Assembly: GCA_025558095.1 (NCBI GenBank)
Contig: JAIVFI010000005.1
Span: forward strand, 434,001-498,000
DNA from: Hyaloraphidium curvatum
Taxonomy: Eukaryota; Monoblepharomycota; Hyaloraphidiomycetes; Hyaloraphidiales; Hyaloraphidiaceae
DNA: 64,000 bases
Reading direction: 5' to 3'
Both the position numbers and the translations under genes were made by a program. This document shows positions 37,666 to 48,441 of the stretch, piece after piece (within the stretch, counting starts at the first letter, position 1; every line of letters begins with the position of its first letter). Under the pieces are notes generated by a model. It did not search any database. It worked only from the letters and a program-made list of their open reading frames with translations, and had not been told where the DNA came from.

Positions 37666-39636
37666 TCAGCGAAGCCGCATGATCATATCGCTAAGACGGG
37701 CTTGCGAGACCTCTAAGCGATCCATCGTCTTCTCCAACCGTTCCCGGTTGGCTCTGTCCTGCTCCGAGAGCGCGCCTTCCACTCCTTCCTCGTCGCTTCG
37801 CTGCAGCTTCTGAAGAAGGGCGCCCTTTTGGGACATCTCGTGCGCAAGCCGTTGCCTGAGCTTCGCCACAGTGGCATACACCGACCCAAGGAGAAGTTCA
37901 GCCGACTTCTTAAGATCCGTGTAGTAGAGGAAAAAGGTTCTTTGCGCGGAGCGGTCGGCGCCCTTCGGGACAGCCTGGCAAAGGGGAGGCTTTCGTTACT
38001 CTAAGTACAACCAAGGGCAAAGCCTGCACATGCCTGCAGATGCAAGAACTTAGCACGAAACAGTCCGTACAGCCGCTCCCGCGTTTCCTTTGGCGAAATC
38101 ATGGCAAGCCGGGTGACTTGCTTGTCATCCAGCTTGCCCTTCTGGAAAACCATGCCCCAAATGCGTGCACTGGGTCCGCCCAGCTTCTGATCGATGACAC
38201 GCTCTATCTCCTGCAGCTTGATCAGATCGGCAGCCCGCTGGAAGGCGACCGTGAAGCCCGAACCCGCCCCCCGATCCTGGGCCCTCGTCAACACATTGGG
38301 ATAGTCCATGGACATGACCTCCAAGTAATCGGCAACAATCCTTTCAAAGCCAGGCGGATCATCTCCGTAATCCATCCCAATGCTCAAAGTCGAAGGAAGG
38401 TTCCGTGCCAGCTCGAACGCAGTCACAGAAGCTGAATGGCAGATCGAGATGTCAGCGTCGGTGCAAATGCTGGCAAATCCGGCTAGCTACCCACGCAACT
38501 CCCCGATTTCGCCGCAGTGACGCATCTGTGCCGTTACCATTTCAAGCATTTGCGCGATGATAGCACCGGCAGTGTCGTTGAGGTGACGCCGCACGAGGTT
38601 GACTACTTGCTGGTTTCGCGTGATCACGGAACAGCGGTCAAAGTCGACCTTCCAAAAGACCGTTTCCTTGGAGAGTCCCCGGGATCAGGGAGCCAGAAAG
38701 TACGCCAGCAAACGACGCGTCTCACATCCACAGTATCCACGAAGGCGTCATCCGGTCCGGTTTTCCGCCGCTTGGAGTTTGACGTGGACGGAACAGGGTC
38801 GTTCGCCTTTCGTTTCTGCTCCTGGAGTTTGTCACGCTGACACGGATGGCTCGCGATGCAACCCACGAGCCCAAATCCGGCCTTGCTCTCGTACTGCTCC
38901 CTCGCCTTCTCGGCCGCCTTCCGTTTCGCCGCAGAGACGCTCTTTGCCGTCGGTACCGGCCCAATGCTGTCCAACTCCGAGTTTTCGTTCGAAATCTTGA
39001 GGTCCGCATCATTCATGCTGTCGTACTCGTCAACGGCAATGAGATACCCCTTGACTACCAGGAGGTTGAACGCCTTGTGCAACTCGTACATGTCTTACCC
39101 CGAAACCGATTAATCGCGGGCAAGACGGACAGTGGACGAGCTAGAGGATGCTCACCGTAATCGGCAAGCTCCGGGCTCGCACCCGCCTTGCTCTGGAGGT
39201 CCGCCAGACTCAATCGGCCGTTGGCAAACACTGCCAGCAGAGCCGCCCCGGCCTCGGCTCCGAACCGATGACGCGCCCCATGAACGATTGCAGGGATCTG
39301 CAGCCTGTCCAGAATGGCATCGATGCTGACGCTGTAGTAGACGACCGGTGGACGGCCCGCGATGTTCCCCTCGACCGTCTCGGCGTACGTCGCCACGTTG
39401 TGTTGCATGAGAACAAAGACTGCCTCCTTGACCGAGCGCATCGGAATCGAGGTGCCCGAAAGCTCCAACCGCCGGCTCTTGGAAAGGAAGCCGGGCTGCG
39501 CGTTGACCAGAGTGTGCACCGCGCCAAGCGTGAGGCGTCCTTTGGTCATCAGAGTCCATGCCACCGCCTCCGTCACGGGTCCGAAATGCTCGCGGATAAT
39601 CTGCCGCGCTAGACGCAGCTTTCCCGAGTGGGCCAT
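37666..39636 (-). CDS. POLR3C: RNA polymerase III subunit RPC3/RPC82
   Basis: RPC82 is part of the Pol III-specific trimer that opens promoters for tRNA and 5S transcription. ATG 39636 begins MAHSGKLRLARQIIREHFGP. Winged-helix segments follow: GRLTLGAVHTLVNAQPGF, SVKEAVFVLMQHNVATYAET and GAALLAVFANGRLSLADLQS. Later blocks are GGPSARIWGMVFQKGKLDD, QVTRLAMISPKETRERLYGL and AQRTFFLYYTDLKKSAELLL. The terminal coiled coil is LSEQDRANRERLEKTMDRLE with the stop at the complement of 37666-37668. This order matches human POLR3C throughout. The middle (38500-39100) has several short introns whose borders are approximate. The gene ends 15 bp from the UTP20 stop, so the two 3' UTRs must overlap. Confidence 0.9.
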
Positions 39637-39737
39637 TGGGGCCGGCGGCAGTCCAGCGGCCGCCGCGAGCGCGGGGGTTTGTTTGTCCTTCTGAGAGCCA
39701 ACGCGTCGCGCGCGCGCTCTTCATTTCCGTCGGCGAG
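39637..39737. promoter_or_regulatory. Divergent promoter region, RPC82/KH protein
   Basis: 101 bp lie between the two start codons of these head-to-head genes. No specific element was recognised. Inferred from position. Confidence 0.45.
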
Positions 39738-42029
39738 ATGTCCAACGCGGTGCCTCCGCCGTCGTCTTACGCGTCCTCGGGTTCCGGCGGCGGGTCCGGT
39801 GGTGGCTCGGGCGGAGGCTCGGGGGGAGGCTCTGGCCCGCCGATAGACTTTGCTGCAGGTTCGTGCGGTCTGCCGGCGATGTGCTTCCCAACTTCTGACT
39901 TTCGATGCATCGTGTTCAGCGCTCAACAAAGCAAAAGCGATAGCTGCGCAGCTCGGAAAGGCGCCCCCGCCTGGTCTGTGGTGTCTCCGGATGGCTTCGA
40001 CCTGCGCCTCACGAGTCGTTCAGGTGCTGACGGAGGTTCGAGCTCCAAGCGATCCCGATCTCACGAGCGTGATGGCGACGGACACGACGATGACCGCTCC
40101 GCGAAGCGGGAACGCTACGAATCGCGCGGTGCGTGCTTTCAACCGGTTTGGCCGGGTATCACTGACGCGTTCTCGCAGAGCCAACGATGTACCCGAGCCC
40201 CGCACCTCAACGATACGGCCTGGGCTCGGACGAGAGGCGGCAAAGGGATGCGGCGGGACCGTACGGCTCTTCGGGATCGGGGAGCAGCCACATCCAAGAA
40301 GAGTTTACCGTGCCAAACACTGTGGTTGGTAGCTTGGAAGCCCAAACCGTGCGCGCCGTCGAGCCCTCCTGTGCAGGTCGGGACCGTCATTGGGCGCGGT
40401 GGCGAAAACCTCAAGCGCATCGAGGGAGACTCTCGCGCACGCGTGCAGTTTGAGCAAAACTACAACGCCAGTGACCCCGAGCGCCGAGTCACCATCTCGG
40501 GCACCCCGGAGCAAGTCAGGATGGCAAGGGAAATGATTCAGCGCGTCGTCGACGAGAACATGGACCGCAGAGTTGGTGCTTTGGCGCATCGGCCGCTGCT
40601 TTGATGGATGACTTGCAACGCGGTGCAGCCCGGGTCGCAACCGTGGACGAGCTCTGGCGCCGACTACGGAGCGCTCCTCGCCACCGGGGGTGTGCAGCCC
40701 AGGCCGCAGCGTTACGACGGGGGTGGCCCAAACGAGCAGGTCTTCAGCATGACGGTGCCCAGGAGTTCGGTCGGACTCATCATCGGTCGAGGTACAATGT
40801 CGCCTTGGTTCTGCGCTACCTCCGTTGACAATAGTTGAACAACAGGGGGCGAGACTGTCCGGGATCTATCGGCGCGCTCTGGTGCCAGGATCAATGTCAC
40901 GCCCGATTCGCAGGCGGAGCCAGGGTCGACGGAGCGTACCGTTACCATCCACGGATCCATGGACGCGGTGGAGAAGGCCAGGAACATGATTGAGGACATC
41001 GTGAACAGCTCGCCGCCGGTCAGGGTGAGGACTATCATGTCACCCTTTAGCTGCTGGCGACTCAATCGTACTTCAGCCGCCAGGAGGAGGCGGGGCGTAC
41101 GGTCCTACCCCCGGAGGAATGGACGGCGGCGGCGGCTTCGGGTCCGATCGACACACCGAGATCATGGAAGTTCCGGGTCAGGTGGGACTTGCCGGTTGTT
41201 CTTTTCGAAATCGTAAATCGAAACGCGCCTGCGTAGTACGTTGGCAGCATCATCGGAAGGGGGGGAGCTGAGATCAAGGCTCTGGAGCGCGAAGCTGGAT
41301 GCCGGATCACCGTCGCACCCCCGGGGATGGGCGGCCCGACCCGACAAGTTACGCTCATTGGTGGGAGGGGGCCGTCCTGGGGGAGATTGGGAGCTGACGT
41401 TCTTGCTCTGCGAACGCCAGGGGCACCTGATCGCGTGGCTCTGGCGAAGCAGCTGATCGACGATCGCATCGCCGAGGCGGCCAGCGGGGTGCGCATGGTT
41501 TCTCCACTGCTTAGCTCGCCACTGATTTTGCTTCTCTGTTCACTAGTCGGGACCCAGGGGCGATCGCGGTGGTGGATATGGAGGCCGCGACCAGTACGGC
41601 GGCGGGTAAGCGTCTGTCGTGTCTTTGCCGAGAGCTTCCTTTCATTCACGGGTGCCATTAGGGGGCAGCAGGGGTACGGCGGGCAGGACTACGGATCTTA
41701 CGGAGCTGGTTAGTGTGCTCCGATTCGCGCTGGTCCTCATCCTGACTGTCCCCCTTAGCAGGAGCGCCTGCCGCCGCGGCGTACGATCCGAACTACTCCG
41801 CAGCCTTCTACAGCGACCCGAAGAACGTGGAAGCCTACTGGGGTAAGTGCGCGTCGCTCGTTGTGGCGCCCCCGTTCGCTCCGAGGTACGAGTATCGATC
41901 GCATTCGGATCGCCCACAGCTTGGTACGCGCAGACCTATCCTGAGCAATATGCGGCTTTAGTTGCGAGTGGTGGCGGGACAGGAGCGCCTCCAGGCGTCG
42001 GGGCAGACGAGAAGCCCCCCGGGGCGTAG
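39738..42029 (+). CDS. Three-KH-domain nucleic-acid-binding protein, FUBP/KHSRP-like
   Basis: This protein probably binds AU-rich or single-stranded nucleic acid. The N-terminus MSNAVPPPSSYASS is followed by a natural Gly-Gly-Gly-Ser repeat (about 39775-39838). A helix that reads ALNKAKAIAAQLG after splicing comes next, as at the start of FUBP proteins. KH1: PNTVV-GTVIGRGGENLKRIE (restored across an intron). KH2: FSMTVPRSSVGLIIGRG then ETVRDLSARSGARINV. KH3: EIMEVP-VGSIIGRGGAEIKA then LEREAGCRITVAPPG. All three keep the GxxG loop. The C-terminus has DYGSYGAG, YDPNYSAAFYSDPKNVEAY and AQTYPEQYAALVASGGG, resembling the tyrosine-rich activation motifs of FUBP. The stop is at 42027-42029. The gene has about ten small exons, and the KH domains are interrupted at their GxxG loops. 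Assignment to FUBP rather than another multi-KH family is probable, not certain. Confidence 0.82.
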
Positions 42030-42305
42030 CTTGAATTGTCTTCTCGCGTCTGGTGAGGTGGTAGCCTTCTGAATTGTCTTCCCACGGCGAGGCATGAATG
42101 AAGAACCAAGTTTGTTGCGATTGCCGAGACGGGGCGGATCGAACCGGAGGCCGGAGGGAGAGGACTCGGAGGCTGCAGGCAGGAAGCGCGCCGCCACCGA
42201 ACTCGTCCGAGTGCTGCACTCGGGAACACGCTGATTCCCGTGTTCAACGGCCCGATGCTCGCCATCTGACGCGGTCCGAGACCGCACAGTGAGGCCGCAG
42301 CTGGG

Positions 42306-45076
42306 ATGGCGACGCGCGGGGGCCGCGAGGGCCGCGGGGGCGCCTTCGCCGCGTCGCGCGGGAGGGGCGACCACGACGGCGCGCCGCCGGGGAGCCAGGG
42401 CCAGGGCTCATCAAGGTGCGGCGGAGTGTTGCGACGCGCGGAGGACCGGGGCGCTCAATCCCCTGCCGTGGCCAGGCCGCGGAACGCGCCGAGGCAGGCG
42501 GACCGCTCCACCCCGTCGCCCGGCCCCGCGGGCTACGGTCGGATGCCGTCGGACAGGTCGCTGGGGGACAAGGCCCGCGCTTCGCCAGATTACCTCGCCG
42601 CCATGGACCCTGCGGCGCTGGAGTCTCACTCGAGGCTGCTCTTCATCCTCATGAGCGCCGTGGTGAGCAGTGGCGCCGCCGGTCCCGCTTGCGTCCCTCA
42701 TGCCTTCTACCAATCAGGGGACCAAGGTGCAGGTGACCGTGAAGGACGGCTCCGTGTACGAGGGCATACTGAGCCGGAGCGGCAAGACGGACGGGGAGCT
42801 GGGCCTCTGCCTCAGGATGGCGCGGAAAAAGGGCGACGAAGCCGGTGCCGCCGTCCTGCAGGAGCTCATCGTACCGCCCAAGGAGCTGGTGATGATGACT
42901 GCGGCGAATCTCGAGGTCGCGGAGAGCAGCGGGGAAGTCCGTGACGGTCGGCTTCGATTCCTTCCCGAGGCGGCAGACGTCACTTACCTGGACCCGTTCT
43001 CGGCCTCAGGGGGCTTCCTCACCGACACTGCCATCAGCGGGTTTCGCGAGACGCGGGAACGCGAACTCCAGCCATGGCTTCCCGCCGAGGGCGATTCCTT
43101 GTCCGAGCCCATCGGCGGCCTCGAGCACGACGGCAGGCCGTGGAATCAGTTCGAAATCAACGAGCGGAAGTTCGGCGTCACGACTGATTTCGACGAGGAG
43201 TTCTACACAACGAAGCTGGATCGGAGCAGGCCCGACTTCAAGCAGCGAGAGCGGGAAGCGGCGCGCTTGGCTGCCGAGATTGAAAAGGTGTGCAGGGTCT
43301 AATTGTCGAGCAGCGCGATTCTCACTTCTCGAAGGCGCCCGCGGCTTTCACGCATGTGGCAGAGGAGCGCGGCTTGGAGGTGGACGACTCTGGAATGGAC
43401 GAGGAAGAAAAGTGAGCGATATTCGGCAACGCTATCCCGCAAACCTTCAACATGCGATCCCCAGGTATTCGTCGGTCATTCGGACGCCCGGGAAATACGT
43501 ACCACCGCAGGCGCGGCACTCCGCCCAAGCCGATGCCTCGACCGCGTCGCCAGCGCCGGGGACCGCCGAAGCCGCGAATGGCTCTCCCGCTGGCCCTCCG
43601 GGGGGCCAGCGAAGCTCGGATACGCTTTCCAACGAACCTACGGCGGTTCCCTCGGCGAAAGCCGCGCGGCTGCCTCCCCAGCTCCAAAACATCGCTCCTT
43701 CCACCAGCAGAGTGATTGAGCAGCCCCGCCTGGACGACGTGGCGGAGAAGTTCAAGGAGTTTTCGAAGCAGGAGAAGCAGAACCTGAAGACCACGAGGCA
43801 GCAAATCCACAGCACGGACCGGGACAGCCTCTTGAACGACTTCCGGAAGTTCAGCGCCGGTTTCCAGGTAGCTGCCCATTGCCGGAAATGACGGTGTTCA
43901 ATACTGACCGCGTGCAGATCAAGGCCCCCATCCCGGCCGACCTGGAGCCCATTCTGCACAAGTCGCGCCCCAAAGGTGCAACGTCGCCCAAAGAAGCGCA
44001 GTCAGCTACGGCGACTCCGAGCTCCACTTCAACTCCGGCAGCTTCCGCAGCGGAGCCGAAAGAATCCCCTGCGGAAGCGGGTCGCAGTCCCCAGACACCC
44101 CCGTCCGCGGAGGCACGTGGAGCTACCCCGACAAGTGGTTCGGACGCCGGGAAGGACAAGTCGAAGGACAAGAGCAAGGACTTCAAGTTCAACGTGGATG
44201 CGGAGGAGTTCACTTTCAACGTTGGGGCCGCGGAATTCGTCCCCGTATGCACATCTCGCGCCTTCGCATCTTCGCGCAACTCATGGGGGCACTTGCAGGG
44301 TGGGGCAACCTCTTCCGGAACCAGGTCGCCCGCTTTCGACAAGAAGGGTCCGTCTGTTGCGCGACGGACCCCCAGCCAAAGTGGGTTGCATGGCCGTGAT
44401 TCGTGCACGTTTGATTGAAGAGCCGTCGTCCAGCAAACTGGCAGCAGCAGGGCCCGCGCCCGCCCATGCCGCGCAACATGTTCCCACCCGGCTACGAGGA
44501 GATGCCGATCATGGTGGCGCCGCCATACCCGCCCAACATGCCACCTGGGGATCCGGCAATGGGCCCCGGTCCCCAAGGCTACTATCCGATGCCCGGCCCT
44601 TACATGTACCCGGCGATGGCTCCCGGCATGATGGTTGGCGGCCGCCCGCCGTTCATTCCCGGGGGCCCGCCGCCGCCGATGGCCATGATGCCGGGACAAC
44701 CGACCGCATACGTCCCAGGGGTAAGCTGGCTCGTCGCGTCGTGCCAATGCGTGCTGATTGGATCTTGCGCCTCCGCAGTACCCTCCTTACGGTCCCCCGC
44801 CCCCCGGTGCGCGTCCGTTCCCGCAGCAAATGATGCCCATGCCGGTGCCGCCGCGGTATCCGTCGGGCAAGGGGACAATGCCTCCGAACCCCATGGGCTC
44901 TCCGCCCGGTCGCGTTCCGATGCCGCCCTACCCGCCAGGACAAGGTAGGCATTCAAACGCGAGCCAGCAGGTGCCCAATGGTTGACAAGATCATTCCAGT
45001 CGTCATGATGGGCTCCCCACCGGCGCAAGCGCCGTATCCGGGCTCGCCGACGACGGAGGAAAGCGCCAGCCAGTAG
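42306..45076 (+). CDS. ATXN2: Ataxin-2/Pbp1-like stress-granule protein (LSm, LsmAD, PAM2-like)
   Basis: Ataxin-2 binds poly(A)-binding protein and regulates mRNA translation and stability in stress granules. The start MATRGGREGRGGAFAASRG is RGG-rich. The LSm fold follows: RLLFILMSAV, then GTKVQVTVKDGSVYEGIL, then KELVMMTAANLEV. The LsmAD domain is unmistakable: WNQFEINERKFGVTTDFDEE, FYTTKLDRSRPDFKQRE. At 44186-44248 there are two back-to-back PAM2-like motifs, FNVDAEEFTF and FNVGAAEFVP. The C-terminus is Pro/Met/Gly-rich (YPPNMPPGDPAMGPGPQGYY and GPPPPGARPFPQQMMPMP). The 55-bp intron 44945-44999 joins PPYPPGQ to VVMMGSPPAQAPY. The stop TAG at 45074-45076 lies 25 bp from the end of the convergent THOC3 gene. 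I see no glutamine tract of the human type. Confidence 0.9.
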
Positions 45077-45101
45077 GGTCCAATAGAGATCCCGGTTGGA
45101 G

Positions 45102-46239
45102 CTAGCTCCCCGAAACCCGGCTCTCCGAGGACGCATTGAAAAGCCTGAATGATCCGGTGCTGCTGCCCCCCTCTTCGTCGCCCGCGTACGCGAGGATCCA
45201 TTTGGTCGGATGCCAGGCCAGGGTGTTGGTCGCAGCCACGACCGAGATGCGGTGGGCAACTTGACCGCTTTCGATGTGGCTCTGAAACGGAGACAAACGC
45301 CAGTTGAGGACACGTCCAGCGTTTCAAGATGGGCGAGGGGGAACTCACGATGTCGATGAACTGGTCTTCGGACCCCGCGGCGAGGACTTCGCCGTCGTGC
45401 GCGAAGCTGAGCGTGCGGACCGGCCATCTACGTCAAGGTTAGCTAACCTGTGGAGCGAAGAAGCTAACGGGTGACCCACTCGAGCGTCGTGAACGTCCTA
45501 ATGCAGACAAAGTCCTCCGTGTCCCAGACGCTGACTATGGCGTCCGCGCTGCCCAGCGCGAGGTAGCGCCCGCGGGAATCCAGCTCGAAGCAGTAGATGC
45601 TCGCCGTGTGCGCATTCATGGTGTGCGCCGGCGTGAGGGTGGGCCAGTCGAGGATCCGCACCGTGCCCAGCCCCGTCGTGATGATGAAGTGGGTCCCCGC
45701 GAGGTTCCAGCCGATCTCGTTCGCCTCGCCATCGTTGTTGAACTGCTGGATGATCTTCCACTGCCGCGCGTCGACGAACGAGATCACATCCTCCTTGTTG
45801 CCGACGGCGAGGTGCTTCGCGTCCGGGCTCCAGCAGATGTTGATGTTCTCCCCGGGCGTGGAGATCGTGTGGGCGGTCTTGCTCGCTGAATGACGCGACG
45901 GTGAGGCCGAGCAACGCGTGCGGACGCGTCAGACGCACTGCGCGTGTCCCAGATGCGGACGGTCTTGTCGATGCTCGCGGTCGCGAGCTTCTCGGGGTGC
46001 GTCGGGTCCCAGCGCAGCTGGTCCACGCTCTCGGTGTGTCCCTTCAGCGACTGCGAGTCCTTGACGCTGTTGGACCGCTCCCACTGCCAGACGCGCGCGG
46101 TCTTGTCGATCGAGCCCGACGCGATCTTGGAGCCGGTGCAGTTCCACCCGACCGAGTGCACCTTGCCCTGGTGGCCGCTGAACACCTTTGGCGGCGGCGC
46201 CTGCTCGAAGCGCGACTTGATGTAGTCGAACGCGACCAT
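45102..46239 (-). CDS. THOC3: THO complex subunit 3 (TEX1), WD40 mRNA-export factor
   Basis: THOC3 is part of the THO/TREX complex coupling transcription to mRNA export. ATG 46239 gives MVAFDYIKSRFEQAPPPKVF. The WD40 blades follow: GHQGKVHSVGWNCTGSKIAS, GSIDKTARVWQWERSN, LRWDPTHPEKLATASIDKTV, then TAHTISTPGENINICWSPDA and TPTHTMNAHT-like NAHTASIYCFELDSRGRYLA. The last blades are LAAGSEDQFIDI and VAHRISVVAATNTLAWHPT, closing with WILAYAGDEEGG. The NICWSPD and HxISVxxxxNTLAWHP segments are diagnostic of THOC3. Introns of about 50-60 bp occur after IWDTRSA, after TTLEW and in the last blades. The stop is the complement of 45102-45104. Confidence 0.92.
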
Positions 46240-46441
46240 TTTACTGCGCCGCCCGTTTGTTGTTTGCTGTGTCGACGAAAGCTAGGGGCGGCGGCGGGGG
46301 ATGAGTGCAAGCGCAGGCTACGGCTTCGAACTTCGAACTCCGCTCCCGCCAACTCGCTCGCGCCCGATGGCGGCAGCATGACCGCCGCGGACCGCAAAGG
46401 CCAGGCAGCCGACGCCTCGCTCTCGCCGCCGCCGCGCCGGA
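46240..46441. promoter_or_regulatory. Divergent promoter region, THOC3/Tlg2
   Basis: 202 bp lie between head-to-head start codons. An ATG at about 46378 opens a different frame and is not used here. No motif was identified. Inferred from position. Confidence 0.4.
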
Positions 46442-47720
46442 ATGGCGACGCGGTCGCGCACGCTGCTCTTCACGCAGTACCGCCGGCTCAAGGCCTCGCG
46501 CGGCCCGCCGGCAGGCCACGGGACGGAGTCGGAGCGCGCGGGGCTCATCGCGCCGGACGGCGATGGCGCGACCGCGGTGGTGGAGATGTCGATGCTGCCG
46601 CCAAAGTGGTGCGTGGGCGGCCCTGGGGAGAGAGTCTGCGTGGTCCTGACGGGGGCCGGCTTGCTGCAGGCTGGACGCCGTAGACGACTTGGAGGAGGAC
46701 ATGACCAAGATAAAGGAGCTCCGTGGGTGGAGAGCGCCGTGCCGGGGCAAGAACGGACCCTGACGAGGGCACCCGCAGTCGGCCAGCTCCAGGCGCTCCA
46801 CAAGCGCCATCTTATGCCAGGCTTCGATGATCGAGGCGAGGAGGAGCGGGAGATTGAGCTCATGACGACGGACATCACCAACGTGGGGCGCCTCTCGGCA
46901 ATGTGCCGATGGCGAAGCTCACTTTCTCCTGTCGACCTCCTCCCAGCTTTTCCAATCTTGCCAGCGTCGCATCAAGCGAATACAGACCCAATCGAGGGCT
47001 ACCGTGGGGCCAAGAGGCTCGGCAGCGCTGGGACGGAATGTGCAGGCGTCGCTGGCGGCGAAGCTGCAGAACCTGTCGGGCGAGTTCCGACAGCAGCAGT
47101 CATCCTACCTCGAGCGTGGGTTGCGAACCCCCCGGTGGCAACGATTTTTTGGCCTCCGAGCTGATGTGTTTGCAGGTCTCCGTGGACGGGCCGAGCGGAG
47201 CAAGAACATCTTTACCCCCTCTGGCGCGGGCATGGAGGACGGGGAGGGAGCCGACACCTTCGAGGGCGTCTTTCTCGACGACCAGCAGGAGCTCATCGGC
47301 AGCAACGACAAGCAGATTGCCCAGCGGGAGCGGGAAATCGAGCAGATCGCCAAGTCGATCCAGTCCCTGGCCATCATCTTCAAGGACATGCAGACGATGG
47401 TCGTGGAGCAGGGGACGATCCTGGACCGCATCGACTACAACGTGGAGCAGACGGCGCGGAACGTGGAATCGGCCGTGGAGGAACTGCAGAAGGTGGGGTG
47501 TCTCTCCGCCTGGATCACGGCTTGCCGAAGCAGGAGGCTGACCGGTTCCATGTGCCAAACAGGGAGCGGAATACCAATCCAGCACCCGCAACAAGCTGGC
47601 AATCATCTGCCTGCTGATTGGAATTGTCATCTGTGTCCTAATCATAGTATGTGCGGGCAAGGCCTTTCGAGGGGAGAAAGCTGACGGTTGCTCCAGATTT
47701 TCAAGCCCCGACGTCACTGA
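46442..47720 (+). CDS. STX16: Syntaxin-16/Tlg2 Qa-SNARE of the trans-Golgi network
   Basis: This is a t-SNARE for endosome-to-TGN fusion. The start MATRSRTLLFTQYRRL keeps the short N-terminal peptide by which syntaxin-16/Tlg2 binds Sec1/Munc18 Vps45. The Habc region includes LDAVDDLEEDMTKIKEL, LHKRHLMPGFDDRGEEE and LGRNVQASLAAKLQNLSGEF. The SNARE motif is AQREREIEQIAKSIQSLAII, continuing FKDMQTMVVEQGTILDRIDY, with the central glutamine and DRIDYN of the family. The tail anchor is NKLAIICLLIGIVICVLII, joined by the 50-bp intron 47647-47696 (donor GTATGT) to FKPRRH. The stop is TGA at 47718-47720. About seven exons are inferred; those between 46650 and 46980 are the least certain. The family match is strong. 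Confidence 0.9.
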
Positions 47721-47793
47721 TACCCGCAGCGTCATGTACAATGGGGCGCGCAAGATACCTGCCCTCTCTCTTCGCACCTTGGCGTTTCCCCCG

Positions 47794-48282
47794 TCACCCC
47801 GGCCTGTCCAAGATGTGCCGGTTGGGGGCCAGGCATTCCTCCTCGTAGCCCACGAGGGTGTCCACGGTGATCCCGTTCTCGTTCAAGATCCTGGTCCCTT
47901 CGCAGACGACCAGGTTCGCGGGCTCCGGCACCCCGACGACGACGCGTCCGATCCCGGCCTCGACGAGGCGATCCACGCAGGGCCGATTGCCCGACAACCG
48001 CTTGCTGCACGGCTCCATCGTCGTGTACATGGTCCCCGCACGCGCGGCGGATGCGTCCGGGAGCTTCTCCAGGCAGCACTGCTCGGCGTGGGTGTTGCCG
48101 GGCAGCTCGCGCGAGAAGCCCGTGGAGAGGACGGAGCCGTCCGCGGCCACCAGCACCGCGCCGACGCAGTACGCGCCGTCCACAGGCTGGGACTTGTTTG
48201 CCTCGGCTATGGCGAGGCGCATGAAGCGGTCATCGGCTGTGCGCTGACGCTGATCCGGGACGGGCGGGCGGCCGGAGGCCAT
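47794..48282 (-). CDS. Rib2-like cytidine-deaminase-fold pyrimidine deaminase
   Basis: The zinc deaminase motifs are HAEQCCLEKL and MEPCSKRLSGNRPCVDRL. These are the HAE and PC-X8-C arrangement of the riboflavin-pathway diaminohydroxyphosphoribosylamino-pyrimidine deaminases and their fungal relatives. The protein has 162 residues, starting MASGRPPVPDQRQRTADDRF (ATG 48282) and ending LAPNRHILDRPG. It is a single exon, which is unusual in this window. The reductase or pseudouridine-synthase domain that accompanies the deaminase in bacterial RibD or yeast Rib2 is absent. It may be a stand-alone deaminase with another substrate. The CVGAVLVAADGSVLSTGFSR core and HAE glutamate support an active enzyme; the substrate is not deducible. 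Confidence 0.78.
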   Translation of the reverse strand: MASGRPPVPDQRQRTADDRFMRLAIAEANKSQPVDGAYCVGAVLVAADGSVLSTGFSRELPGNTHAEQCCLEKLPDASAARAGTMYTTMEPCSKRLSGNRPCVDRLVEAGIGRVVVGVPEPANLVVCEGTRILNENGITVDTLVGYEEECLAPNRHILDRPG

Positions 48283-48429
48283 CGCGGGTCCGTGGGCGGC
48301 CAACGCGCGACGGGGGGCAGGCCCCTTGTTCCGAAGCTTCAACGACGCGTTTCTCCGTGGCCTGGAGGTGCCTCTGGCGACCAGAACTCCGACGGTATAG
48401 GACCTCCTCAGCCATCTGAGAGGCCTCGT

Positions 48430-48441
48430 CCATATATTGCC
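48430..48441. repeat. Left copy of a 12-bp direct repeat (possible target-site duplication)
   Basis: CCATATATTGCC occurs here and again at 48935-48946. It is followed by CAAG here and AAG there, so the match extends to about 15 bp with one extra C. The two copies bracket the putative retroelement fragment. Confidence 0.75.

Noticed and set aside
42033-42081. Direct repeat GAATTGTCTTC after the KH gene
   Set aside because: Eleven bases, two copies about 38 bp apart, no associated element. Likely chance or UTR sequence.
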